A stretch of DNA of 64,000 bases from Alcaligenaceae bacterium. GTDB lineage: Bacteria > Pseudomonadota > Gammaproteobacteria > Burkholderiales > Burkholderiaceae_B. Where the stretch lies: the NCBI GenBank assembly GCA_013416445.1, contig JACCER010000010.1:62001-126000 (forward strand). Reading direction: 5' to 3'. The translations under genes were made by a program, and so were the position numbers. This document shows, one piece after another, positions 31,058 through 38,261 of this stretch. The first letter of the stretch is position 1. Every line of letters begins with the position of its first letter. The notes under the pieces are model-generated. The model did not search any database and was not told the origin of the DNA. It saw only the letters and a list, made by a program, of their open reading frames with translations.

Positions 31058-33018
31058 GCCGTAGCTCCTTCTGTAACCAAGGCCGTCTTTTGTGCGCGAC
31101 GCTTCTTCAATCGATAACGGCGGTCACTAATGGCAAGTAATCCACCTAGCGCCATCAGGATGCAACCTATCCATATCCAATCCACGAAAGGTTTGTAATA
31201 AACTCGCACGCTCCAGGCACCATCGCCAATCGATTCACCCAAGGCAACATAAACATGACGCAAGCCGTTGGCATCAATAGCCGCTTCTGTCATAGGCATC
31301 TCAGATGACATATAGCTGCGCTTTTCGGGATGCAATTGGCGTAAGACCCGACCATTACGTGACAATGTAATATCGCCAACGTCTGCCATATAGTTAGGCC
31401 CCTGAGCTTTACTCACGCCCAGAAAGGTTAGTTCATAACCTCCGGTGCTAACAGTATTGCCAGGCGCCATACGCACGTCCTGTTCGGTTTCATAACCCAT
31501 GACCAGAGTTACACCAACTACGAACACAGCCACACCCAGATGCCCTACATGCATGCCTAGCCAACTAAGCGGCTGAGCCAGCAATCCAGTGCGTGTAGCA
31601 CGCATACGATCAACAATACCCTTGACTACACCCGTGGCTATCCAGGTAGCCAAGGCAAGGCTTAACGCCACCAAAGGCGACCAGCGTCCCAACATAAAGG
31701 GCGCAGCAACACCAACAACCACTGCCGCTACTGCTGGAATATGCAGATGTTTTACTAACACACTAATTTTGGCAGACTTCCAATTAGCCACCGGGCCTAC
31801 CGCCATCAGCAACAAGGCAGGCACCATCAAGGGTACAAATACCGTATTAAAGTACGGTGGTCCCACAGAAAGCTTGCCTAAACCCAAGGCGTCAATAAAC
31901 AGCGGGTACAAGGTGCCAAGTATGACTGCACCTGCTGCCACGGCCAGCAACACGTTGTTGACCAACAATAAGGATTCACGCGATATCAGTTCAAAGCGCC
32001 CACCCATGCCCACCTTGGGCGCGCGCAAGGCAAACAAGAACAGAGACGAACCCACCACTACGGTGAATAGCATCAAAATAAACACGCCACGACGTGGGTC
32101 GGTGGCAAATGCGTGTACTGACGTTAAAACGCCAGACCTCACAAGAAATGCCCCTAACAGCGACAACGAGAATGTACTGATAGCAAGCAACACGGTCCAG
32201 TTTTTGAAGCTGGCACGCTTTTCAGTAACCGCTAAGGAATGGATTAAGGCAGTACCCACCAGCCAGGGAATGAACGACGAGTTTTCAACCGGATCCCAGA
32301 ACCACCAACCGCCCCAACCCAGTTCGTAATACGCCCACCAGCTACCCAAGGCAATGCCCAAAGTCAGAAACAACCACGCTGCCGTGGCCCAGGGCCGCGA
32401 CCAGCGCGCCCAGGTAGAATCCAACTGACCTGCCAATAGTGCGGCAATGGCAAAGGCGAAGGCGACTGAAAACCCTACATAGCCCATGTACAGCAAGGGC
32501 GGGTGAAATATAAGACCTATGTCTTGCAGTAAGGGGTTTAAGTCCATGCCATCAATGGGCGCAGGTAGAATACGTTCAAAGGGATTCGACGTAAGCAGTA
32601 CAAACAGCAGGAATCCTGCGGTGACCAGGCCCAACACCCCCAATACCCGCGCCACCATGACATCGGGCAGTTGTCTCGAGAACAAACTGACGGCGTAAGC
32701 CCAGCCAGTTTGCATTAGCAACCACAGCAACAATGACCCTTCATGGCCACCCCAAACGGCGGACATACGGTACATCAAAGGCAGTTGCGAGTTGGAATTC
32801 TGTGCGACATACGCCACCGAAAAATCCTTGATCACGAAGGACCAAGTCAAAGTGGCAAAGCTAAGAATAACCAAAAGAAACTGGGCAGTTGCAGCAGGCT
32901 TGGCAAAGGCAATCCACACCGCATTACCACGCGCCGCGCCAGTCAAAGCAATAACGCCTTGGGCCAGCGCTACGAATAACGTCAGTATGAGTAATAAATG
33001 ACCGAGTTCAGCAATCAT
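31054..33018 (-). CDS. ccmF: Heme lyase CcmF
   Basis: This 654-residue polytopic protein carries the WWD heme-handling signature GWGGWWFWDPVENSSFIPWL (about residues 230-250) and the conserved His residues of CcmF in its helices and loops. It is the core of the heme ligation complex (CcmFHI), which attaches heme from holo-CcmE to apocytochrome c in the periplasm. Length and topology agree with the family. It overlaps ccmG by four bases and follows ccmE with five bases between, in the standard system I order. Confidence 0.95.
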   Translation of the reverse strand: MIAELGHLLLILTLFVALAQGVIALTGAARGNAVWIAFAKPAATAQFLLVILSFATLTWSFVIKDFSVAYVAQNSNSQLPLMYRMSAVWGGHEGSLLLWLLMQTGWAYAVSLFSRQLPDVMVARVLGVLGLVTAGFLLFVLLTSNPFERILPAPIDGMDLNPLLQDIGLIFHPPLLYMGYVGFSVAFAFAIAALLAGQLDSTWARWSRPWATAAWLFLTLGIALGSWWAYYELGWGGWWFWDPVENSSFIPWLVGTALIHSLAVTEKRASFKNWTVLLAISTFSLSLLGAFLVRSGVLTSVHAFATDPRRGVFILMLFTVVVGSSLFLFALRAPKVGMGGRFELISRESLLLVNNVLLAVAAGAVILGTLYPLFIDALGLGKLSVGPPYFNTVFVPLMVPALLLMAVGPVANWKSAKISVLVKHLHIPAVAAVVVGVAAPFMLGRWSPLVALSLALATWIATGVVKGIVDRMRATRTGLLAQPLSWLGMHVGHLGVAVFVVGVTLVMGYETEQDVRMAPGNTVSTGGYELTFLGVSKAQGPNYMADVGDITLSRNGRVLRQLHPEKRSYMSSEMPMTEAAIDANGLRHVYVALGESIGDGAWSVRVYYKPFVDWIWIGCILMALGGLLAISDRRYRLKKRRAQKTALVTEGATA

Positions 33019-33023
33019 GAGTC

Positions 33024-33470
33024 TTATGGCCTCGCAGTAGTCGTGTTTTTGGCGGCCTCGTCCAGCGCATGCTGGGCTTCGGGCGGCATGTAGTTTTCGT
33101 CGTGTTTGGCTAACACTTCTTCGGCACGAAATAAACCATCGACCCCCAGCTTGCCTTGGGCCACCACCCCTTTACCTTCGCTAAATAAGTCGGGCAATAT
33201 GCCCGTGTAGCTGACCGGGATCATTTTGGCGGTATCGGTCACCACGAACTTGACCGTCAGCCCATCCGCTTGACGTTGCACACTGCCGGTTTGCACCATA
33301 CCGCCTACGCGAAAGGTCTTATCCTGGGGGGCTTCACCGTCGCTAATCTGAGTAGGCGTAAAAAAGAACACCAAATTGCTTTGAAAAGCACTCAGTACTA
33401 AGGCTGTGGCAATGCCCAGTGCGGCCAGGCCACCACCTATGAGCGCAAGGCGCTTATGACGTTTTTTCAT
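33024..33470 (-). CDS. ccmE: Heme chaperone CcmE
   Basis: The 148-residue protein has an N-terminal anchor ([19 protein letters not shown]) and the OB-fold heme-binding domain. The conserved [12 protein letters not shown] carries the histidine that links covalently to heme, plus the nearby Tyr. CcmE receives heme from CcmC in the periplasm and delivers it to Ccm[20 protein letters not shown] matches the family core. It overlaps ccmD by one base. Confidence 0.95.
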   Translation of the reverse strand: MKKRHKRLALIGGGLAALGIATALVLSAFQSNLVFFFTPTQISDGEAPQDKTFRVGGMVQTGSVQRQADGLTVKFVVTDTAKMIPVSYTGILPDLFSEGKGVVAQGKLGVDGLFRAEEVLAKHDENYMPPEAQHALDEAAKNTTTARP

Positions 33471-33649
33471 TACGATTCCTTAGTCTTTAGGATTAACTGG
33501 CGCTTTACTTGGGCTAAAGCGGCTAGTCGGCGCTGACGTAGCAGCAGCCATTCGGCGTACAGCACGGCGATAGTCACGCCCACTGACCCCCAGACATATT
33601 GCCCATATCCGCCCATGGCAAAAAATTCGGCGGGACTGGTCCAATTCAT
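33470..33649 (-). CDS. ccmD: Small membrane protein CcmD
   Basis: The 59-residue product (start [20 protein letters not shown]) has the CcmD pattern: F..MGGY..YVW, one membrane helix ([17 protein letters not shown]) and a basic tail ([14 protein letters not shown]). CcmD links CcmC with CcmE and helps release of holo-CcmE. A longer frame in the same phase begins at 33853 inside ccmC, but the ATG at 33649, overlapping the ccmC stop by four bases, gives the family length. Confidence 0.9.
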   Translation of the reverse strand: MNWTSPAEFFAMGGYGQYVWGSVGVTIAVLYAEWLLLRQRRLAALAQVKRQLILKTKES

Positions 33650-34383
33650 GGCTTCACCTCCTTCAATTCGTCTAACCATCCAGCATGCTGTTCGCGCTCC
33701 AAAATAATGCAGCGCACGCGCATTAGCGCTACCGCCACCGTGTACATCCACGCCGCCAAGGCCATCAACAACATACCAAGCAGCATTATCATGGCCATGG
33801 ACGGCGCTTGCGTGAGCGAAACAGATGCCCCCTGATGCAAGGTGTTCCACCACTGCACCGAGAAATAAATAATAGGAATATTGACCACGCCCACCAGCGC
33901 CAACACGGCACCTGCCTTATCGGCACGACGCGGGTCATCTACTGCCGACTGCAGTGCAATAAAACCTATATATAAAAACAAAAGTATTAATTCAGAGGTA
34001 AGGCGTGCATCCCAGACCCACCAGGTTCCCCACATGGGTTTGCCCCACAAGGCGCCCGTCCAAAGCGACAGAAAAGTGAACATGGCACCGGTGGGCGCCA
34101 GAGCCGTCGCCATCATGGCCGCTAAACGACTGTTAAACGCCAACCCTATGGCGGCCCAAAACGCCATGACCAAATAAATGAACATCGACATCCAGGAAAC
34201 AGGCACATGCAGGAAAATAATCCGGTAGCCTTCGCCTTGCTGGGCATCGGTGGGTGCTATAAAAAAGCCCACATATATCCCTATAACAGCGAGTATCGCC
34301 GCGGCGGTGGCAAACCAGGGAGTCAGTTTGCCCGCTAAGGGATAGAACATTTTTGGCGAGGAATACTTAAACCAATTAATCAT
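33646..34383 (-). CDS. ccmC: Heme-delivery protein CcmC
   Basis: The 245-residue, six-helix protein has the WWD motif MWGTWWVWDARLTSELILLF and flanking conserved histidines, including one in IIFLHVPVSWMSM. It transfers heme to CcmE in the periplasm. It lies 11 bases downstream of ccmB and overlaps ccmD. Length and motif are standard for the family. Confidence 0.95.
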   Translation of the reverse strand: MINWFKYSSPKMFYPLAGKLTPWFATAAAILAVIGIYVGFFIAPTDAQQGEGYRIIFLHVPVSWMSMFIYLVMAFWAAIGLAFNSRLAAMMATALAPTGAMFTFLSLWTGALWGKPMWGTWWVWDARLTSELILLFLYIGFIALQSAVDDPRRADKAGAVLALVGVVNIPIIYFSVQWWNTLHQGASVSLTQAPSMAMIMLLGMLLMALAAWMYTVAVALMRVRCIILEREQHAGWLDELKEVKP

Positions 34384-34394
34384 CTATTTACTCA

Positions 34395-35078
34395 TTATTC
34401 CAAGGCGATCCGTAAGGCCACAGTGGTGGCTAACGGGGCAAAAAAACCAGTTAATACCAGCACAGCGCCCAGCAAGGACAAATGCGCTGTCGCACCCAGG
34501 CCAGCGGCAGCGGCGTCTACCGAGCCCGCGCCAAAGATCAACACTGGCACATACAACGGCAGCACCAGCACGGCAACCAGGGCACTACCGCCACGCAGAC
34601 CCAGTGTCAAACTGGCACCAATGGCGCCAATAAAGCTAAGTACCGGCGTACCTATAGCCAGCGAGGCGGCCAGCACCAGTAAGGAAGGAGTGGGTAAATC
34701 GAATTGCACGGCCAGTAGCGGCGCTAGCAAGGTCAAGGGCAAACCCGTCAACAGCCAATACGCCGTCACCTTGCCTAGCACCAACATGCCTAGTGGAGCA
34801 GGTGACAGCAGCATTTGTTCCAGGGTGCCATCGGCATAGTCTTGTTCAAACAGCCGGTTCAGTGACAACATCGTCGCCAGCAAGGCCGCGACCCACAATA
34901 TGCCGGGCGCAATCTGGCGCAAGGTGTCGTATTCAGCACCGATACCCAAAGGGAATAAACTGACCACAATAATGAAGAAAAAAAGTGGCGTGAGCACATC
35001 GGACTTGCGCCGCATGGCGAGCCTTAAATCGCGTTGAATCACGCCACATAGCACATTCAGGCCTAAAGTATCGTTCAC
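34395..35078 (-). CDS. ccmB: Heme ABC exporter permease CcmB
   Basis: The 227-residue permease has six hydrophobic helices and begins NVLCGVIQRDLRLAMRRKSD, with RLFEQDYADGTLEQMLLSP in the first loop, both typical of CcmB. With CcmA and CcmC it forms the complex that uses ATP to release holo-CcmE. The start overlaps the ccmA stop by four bases, so the two are coupled. Confidence 0.94.
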   Translation of the reverse strand: MNDTLGLNVLCGVIQRDLRLAMRRKSDVLTPLFFFIIVVSLFPLGIGAEYDTLRQIAPGILWVAALLATMLSLNRLFEQDYADGTLEQMLLSPAPLGMLVLGKVTAYWLLTGLPLTLLAPLLAVQFDLPTPSLLVLAASLAIGTPVLSFIGAIGASLTLGLRGGSALVAVLVLPLYVPVLIFGAGSVDAAAAGLGATAHLSLLGAVLVLTGFFAPLATTVALRIALE

Positions 35079-35689
35079 GGGCCTACCTGTATATGCTGTG
35101 TTTTTCCTGCTAAAACGATATCCTGATGGCTAGTCAAAACAGCAATGCCACCCTGGCTAAGATGCCGGTCAATTTCACCCACGACCCATAGACTGGCTTG
35201 GCGATCTAATGCCGTCAGGGGTTCATCCAACACCCACAAGCGGCGCTTTTGCAGCAATAGCCTGGCCAGGTTTACCCGGCGCTTTTGCCCCTGTGATAAC
35301 GCCCGTACCGCCAGGTGTTCCCTACCCTGTAATCCGGCCTGGCCTAAAGCCTGGCAAGCAGCATCCTGAGTAACGGATTCGTCAGACAGCACCATGCTGG
35401 ACATCAGGTTTTCAAGGGCAGTTAAATCATCCTTCAGGCCTAAGGGGTGACCACAATACAGTAGCTCGCGCCGGTAGTCGTCACCCAGCGTCTTGATCGG
35501 ACTACCCTGCCAATGAATGGCGCCACCAGCCGCAGGCGTTAGCCCCACCAACTTGCGTAAAAGACTGGTTTTACCGCTGCCGTTTTCGCCGCGCACCACA
35601 AGGCACTCACCAGCCGTCAGCTGAAAATTAAGATCATGAAATAGGCGGCGCTCACCGCGCACGCAGTCCAGATTGAAGGCTTCAAGCAC
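35075..35689 (-). CDS. ccmA: Heme ABC exporter ATPase CcmA
   Basis: This 204-residue ABC ATPase has Walker A (GENGSGKTSLLRKL), signature (LSQGQKRRVNLARLLL), Walker B (LWVLDEPLTALDR) and an H-loop (VLTSHQDI). CcmA drives release of heme-loaded CcmE from CcmCD. It is the first gene of the ccm cluster. I saw no CopR-type palindrome upstream; a small palindrome at 35717-35729 is the only visible feature of the promoter region. Confidence 0.94.
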   Translation of the reverse strand: MLEAFNLDCVRGERRLFHDLNFQLTAGECLVVRGENGSGKTSLLRKLVGLTPAAGGAIHWQGSPIKTLGDDYRRELLYCGHPLGLKDDLTALENLMSSMVLSDESVTQDAACQALGQAGLQGREHLAVRALSQGQKRRVNLARLLLQKRRLWVLDEPLTALDRQASLWVVGEIDRHLSQGGIAVLTSHQDIVLAGKTQHIQVGP

Positions 35690-35716
35690 CGTCGACCTTT
35701 GCTCACAATAATATTA

Positions 35717-35729
35717 GTCACTAGGTGAC
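35717..35729. repeat. Palindrome upstream of ccmA
   Basis: GTCAC-TAG-GTGAC, a 5-bp inverted repeat, lies 28 bases upstream of the ccmA start. It could be an operator for the ccm operon. No known regulator site is matched with confidence. Confidence 0.3.
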
Positions 35730-35893
35730 ATCGGTATTGGCTAGCCGCCGATATGCTACGGACAGTCCGTGACATGCAGGGCTAGGCGCTACCGTCGCAA
35801 ATGGCTGGGCACACGTTCAAGGTCAATTGAACGCGACGACGCTAAAGACGCAGGTGTAAATCTGGGGGAAGGTCGAATCAGCGGCGCGCCAGC

Positions 35894-36250
35894 TTAGGCA
35901 ACGAAAAGCCATTGGGGCCGCTCGGGCCGCTCAGACAAGGTCAGCAAGCTCAAAGGCGTCTCTTGAAACTGAAGAGCCAAGCTAGCCGATAAGGAAGGAA
36001 TGGTTTGATTTGACGATGAAATAATCGACGCCGCTGGGGCTTGGCAAGAATGCTCGTATTGGTCCAAAAAACCCGGGCTTGAACCAGTTTGCTCGAACCC
36101 GTCGCTTAAATAGACACGCTGCTCTTGAGTTTCGCTATAACAGGGCTCGATGCAAATCTCCCTTTCTGGCTGGCAATACACACTCACAACGCCCCAGGAG
36201 GCCTGGAGCGGCAGCATGAGCAGCATAAAAATAAGGAGAAATTTCTTCAT
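35894..36250 (-). CDS. CzcI-like exported protein, orphan
   Basis: The 118-residue product starts MKKFLLIFMLLMLPLQASWG, which closely fits the CzcI/NccN leader (MRRFLLIF.LL.LP.Q.SWA). VVSVYCQPE follows, like the YCQHE of CzcI. CzcI proteins are small periplasmic regulators found just ahead of czcCBA cation-efflux genes. Here no czcCBA genes follow; the next genes encode the ccm cluster. The second half is not conserved and ends in RPERPQWLFVA. It is therefore an orphan, perhaps left when an efflux operon was lost. I placed the start at the ATG at 36250, ahead of the signal peptide. Confidence 0.6.
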   Translation of the reverse strand: MKKFLLIFMLLMLPLQASWGVVSVYCQPEREICIEPCYSETQEQRVYLSDGFEQTGSSPGFLDQYEHSCQAPAASIISSSNQTIPSLSASLALQFQETPLSLLTLSERPERPQWLFVA

Positions 36251-36258
36251 CGCAGGGA

Positions 36259-36519
36259 CTATTGTACCAAGTGAAAAGCGTGCCCCACAAACGAGGGTAT
36301 GAAAAGTAGAAACCATGGGTAGCTTATTTTGCAATCGCGATATTTGTTTCCATAAAAAACGCGAGAAAATCCCCATCCCGAAAGTCTTGGATTGTATGTC
36401 TCCGCCCTTACTTCGCTCATAAGAGCGAGGCGCTCTGCAGCATCCATAGATGCAAACGCTGGCACGGACGTGGCTGCGCGCAGTATCGAAAACCGAACGA
36501 ACCTTTCTGGCTCAGGCAT
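36259..36519 (-). CDS. Hypothetical protein, uncertain
   Basis: An 86-codon frame begins MPEPERFVRFSILRAATSVP and continues AFASMDAAERLALMSEVRAE. The sequence looks protein-like for about 50 residues, then degenerates. No ribosome site is visible. It lies directly after the 71-codon gene on the same strand and could be its frameshifted continuation or a remnant. I recognise no family. Confidence 0.3.
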   Translation of the reverse strand: MPEPERFVRFSILRAATSVPAFASMDAAERLALMSEVRAETYNPRLSGWGFSRVFYGNKYRDCKISYPWFLLFIPSFVGHAFHLVQ

Positions 36520-36551
36520 GCGAATAGACAGCGACCGTGGAGTGATTTTCG

Positions 36552-36767
36552 CTAGATTGAAAGCCCCCCCTCACTGAGCAATGTGTATAGCTCATCGGAG
36601 TTTGATAATGAAAAGGCAACATCAACGTTCGTGATAGGCACATCAAGAAGGCGTGCGGTTTTGGTGGACGCCAATTCAAACAGTACGCGCGCCCAAGCAT
36701 TTGCAATAGCACGGCGAAGGTAGCGCTCATATACTTCTGCCGAGCTAAGGTTTGGTTGTTGGCTCAC
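36552..36767 (-). CDS. Hypothetical 71-residue protein, GTG start
   Basis: A GTG at 36767 is preceded by AGGAGAG with five bases between, a good start. The product (SQQPNLSSAEVYERYLRRAI and ANAWARVLFELASTKTARLL, then DVPITNVDVAF) is predicted to be helical and soluble, with no known motif. It lies between the CzcI-like gene and the terminator at 36810-36841. Function is unknown. Confidence 0.45.
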   Translation of the reverse strand: MSQQPNLSSAEVYERYLRRAIANAWARVLFELASTKTARLLDVPITNVDVAFSLSNSDELYTLLSEGGLSI

Positions 36768-36809
36768 TGGGCTCTCCTGATCACAATTACACACATTCCA
36801 ATGTCGCAA

Positions 36810-36841
36810 CAAGCCCGATTCAGATTACCGAATCGGGCTTG
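36810..36841. terminator. Perfect 12-bp hairpin, terminator
   Basis: CAAGCCCGATTC and GAATCGGGCTTG pair perfectly around an 8-base loop. It lies 48 bases past the stop of the YncE-like gene on the minus strand and before the 36552-36767 gene. It has no long T-run, but its strength makes it a likely terminator. Confidence 0.6.
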
Positions 36842-36888
36842 TCCTAGAATGACCCCAGCATACTGGAGCCACACTGAAGGGGTTAGCA

Positions 36889-37953
36889 TTACGGAATGCT
36901 GCGGTATGTGATCCCATTGGGATTCGGGCCAACTGGATAGGTAGCGACCACATCTTGAGTGCTTGTGTCGATGGCACTCACAGTATTGTCTTTGGTGTTG
37001 GTAATGAATACGAAACCGCCATCAGTACTCGCGACCACACCATGTGCGCCTTTGCCAGTGACCACTGTGCTTATAACGCTTTGGCTTTTCGTGTCGATCA
37101 CCGATACCGTGTCATCTGGATTGCTATCGCTTCCCTGGTTAGCCACGTACATTTTGCTGCCGCCAGCTGCCGCATAGAGTTGAATTGGGTTACGTCCAAC
37201 GATTACGTTCTTTACGACTTTCCTAGTGGAAGTGTCGATGATAGCCACACTATTTTCATCTCGTAGCGACACATAGACGTGCTTGCCATCGGGCGTAAAG
37301 GCCACTTGTACCGGTGCTTTGCCGACAGAAACGCGCTCAGCCTCTTTAAGGATTTGAGTATCGATGATCGATACCGTATTGTCGGTAACATTCGCAACGT
37401 AGATTTCTTGCCCACCAGGGCTTAGGCGCAGCCCATGCGGGAAGCTGCCAGTCGGAATTTCGGCAATGATTTTCTTTTGATTGATATCGACCACTGAAAC
37501 CCGATCGGAATCAGAGTTGGTGATATAAGCGCGACTGCCATCTGGACTGGTGACGACATGAGCCGGATGACTCCCTGAAGACAATGTTTGCAGCACCTGT
37601 TCAACGTTGCCGGCATTTAGAATCAGCAAGCTGGCGCCACTGCCAGAGTGAGAATCGGCGTTGCCATGATTCGCGGCCTTTCCTTCACCGCCATGTGCCC
37701 CCTGCTCCCCCGTCTTCGCAGCTGATGTACCGACAGCAAGCAGTGTCTTACCATCGGGGGAAATTTGAACATTATGAGGTAGGACAGCTATTTGAGCTGT
37801 ACGCACATCACCTGTACTTAGGGTGATTTCACTAATAGAGCCGTCTCCCTCATTGGCGCTGTACACGACGCCATTTGGCAAATTTGCAGCGTGAGCTGCG
37901 CTTGCGGACAGAGCAAAGGCAATAGCGACAAGTACTGAACGCATTTTAAACAT
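36889..37953 (-). CDS. YncE-like seven-bladed beta-propeller, exported
   Basis: The 354-residue protein has a signal peptide (MRSVLVAIAFALSASAAHA) and repeated blades with the pattern NxxxDxVSVID, for example TNSDSDRVSVVDI, ANVTDNTVSIIDT and TNTKDNTVSAIDT. This is the YncE/YVTN family of periplasmic propellers, often paired with metal or redox enzymes. An insert (KTGEQGAHGGEGKAANHGNA, near residues 85-105) is His-rich. The start at 37953 follows GGAG. The gene has a CopR-type promoter (38020-38074). Function is unknown; the copper-linked promoter is the best clue. Confidence 0.8.
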   Translation of the reverse strand: MFKMRSVLVAIAFALSASAAHAANLPNGVVYSANEGDGSISEITLSTGDVRTAQIAVLPHNVQISPDGKTLLAVGTSAAKTGEQGAHGGEGKAANHGNADSHSGSGASLLILNAGNVEQVLQTLSSGSHPAHVVTSPDGSRAYITNSDSDRVSVVDINQKKIIAEIPTGSFPHGLRLSPGGQEIYVANVTDNTVSIIDTQILKEAERVSVGKAPVQVAFTPDGKHVYVSLRDENSVAIIDTSTRKVVKNVIVGRNPIQLYAAAGGSKMYVANQGSDSNPDDTVSVIDTKSQSVISTVVTGKGAHGVVASTDGGFVFITNTKDNTVSAIDTSTQDVVATYPVGPNPNGITYRSIP

Positions 37954-38019
37954 TGTTGAATCTCCAATATGAGCAAAGTAGTTTGGCTTCAAAGATGGCA
38001 GCAGTGCCGCTTGATGACA

Positions 38020-38074
38020 ACTATATTGATCGACCACTGACAAACAGATGACTGCACCATTACTCTTTCGTAAT
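38020..38074 (-). promoter_or_regulatory. CopR-type promoter of YncE-like gene
   Basis: ATTACT-CTTT-CGTAAT (38059-38074) is followed on the minus strand by six bases, GTCATC, and TATAGT at 38020-38025, in the geometry of the other copper promoters. Confidence 0.62.
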
Positions 38075-38190
38075 GCAGCATTAGCCCCACTACGCCCGCA
38101 GCCTTGCGCTCACAATGGCGAACAGTGAGCGTGACAATAAGAGGCGATGGTGCACTTTGCACAATTACCGCAGGACATGGTTCTTTAAGC

Positions 38191-38221
38191 TTGACCTTCC
38201 AACAATAGGAAGCCTTATGCT
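38191..38221 (+). promoter_or_regulatory. CueR-type promoter of copper ATPase
   Basis: A -35 TTGACC (38191-38196) and -10 TATGCT (38216-38221) are separated by 19 bases, the overlong spacer of MerR-family promoters. The spacer holds the dyad CCTTCC-AACAATA-GGAAGC, close to the CueR operator. The ATPase gene starts 40 bases downstream, and cueR follows it. Confidence 0.82.
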
Positions 38222-38261
38222 TCTCTTAATCTGTTTGAACTGAACGACAAGGAGGTGGGAA

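Noticed and set aside
31589-32329. 246-codon plus-strand frame inside ccmF
   Set aside because: Thr/Asn/Lys-rich antisense shadow of ccmF without initiation signal or domain.
33650-33853. Longer frame giving a 127-residue protein in place of CcmD
   Set aside because: The upstream 68 codons lie inside ccmC; the 59-residue CcmD start overlaps the ccmC stop and has the family length.
35717-35760. FNR-type operator upstream of ccmA
   Set aside because: GTCAC-TAG-GTGAC does not fit the TTGAT-N4-ATCAA pattern, so I list it only as a palindrome.
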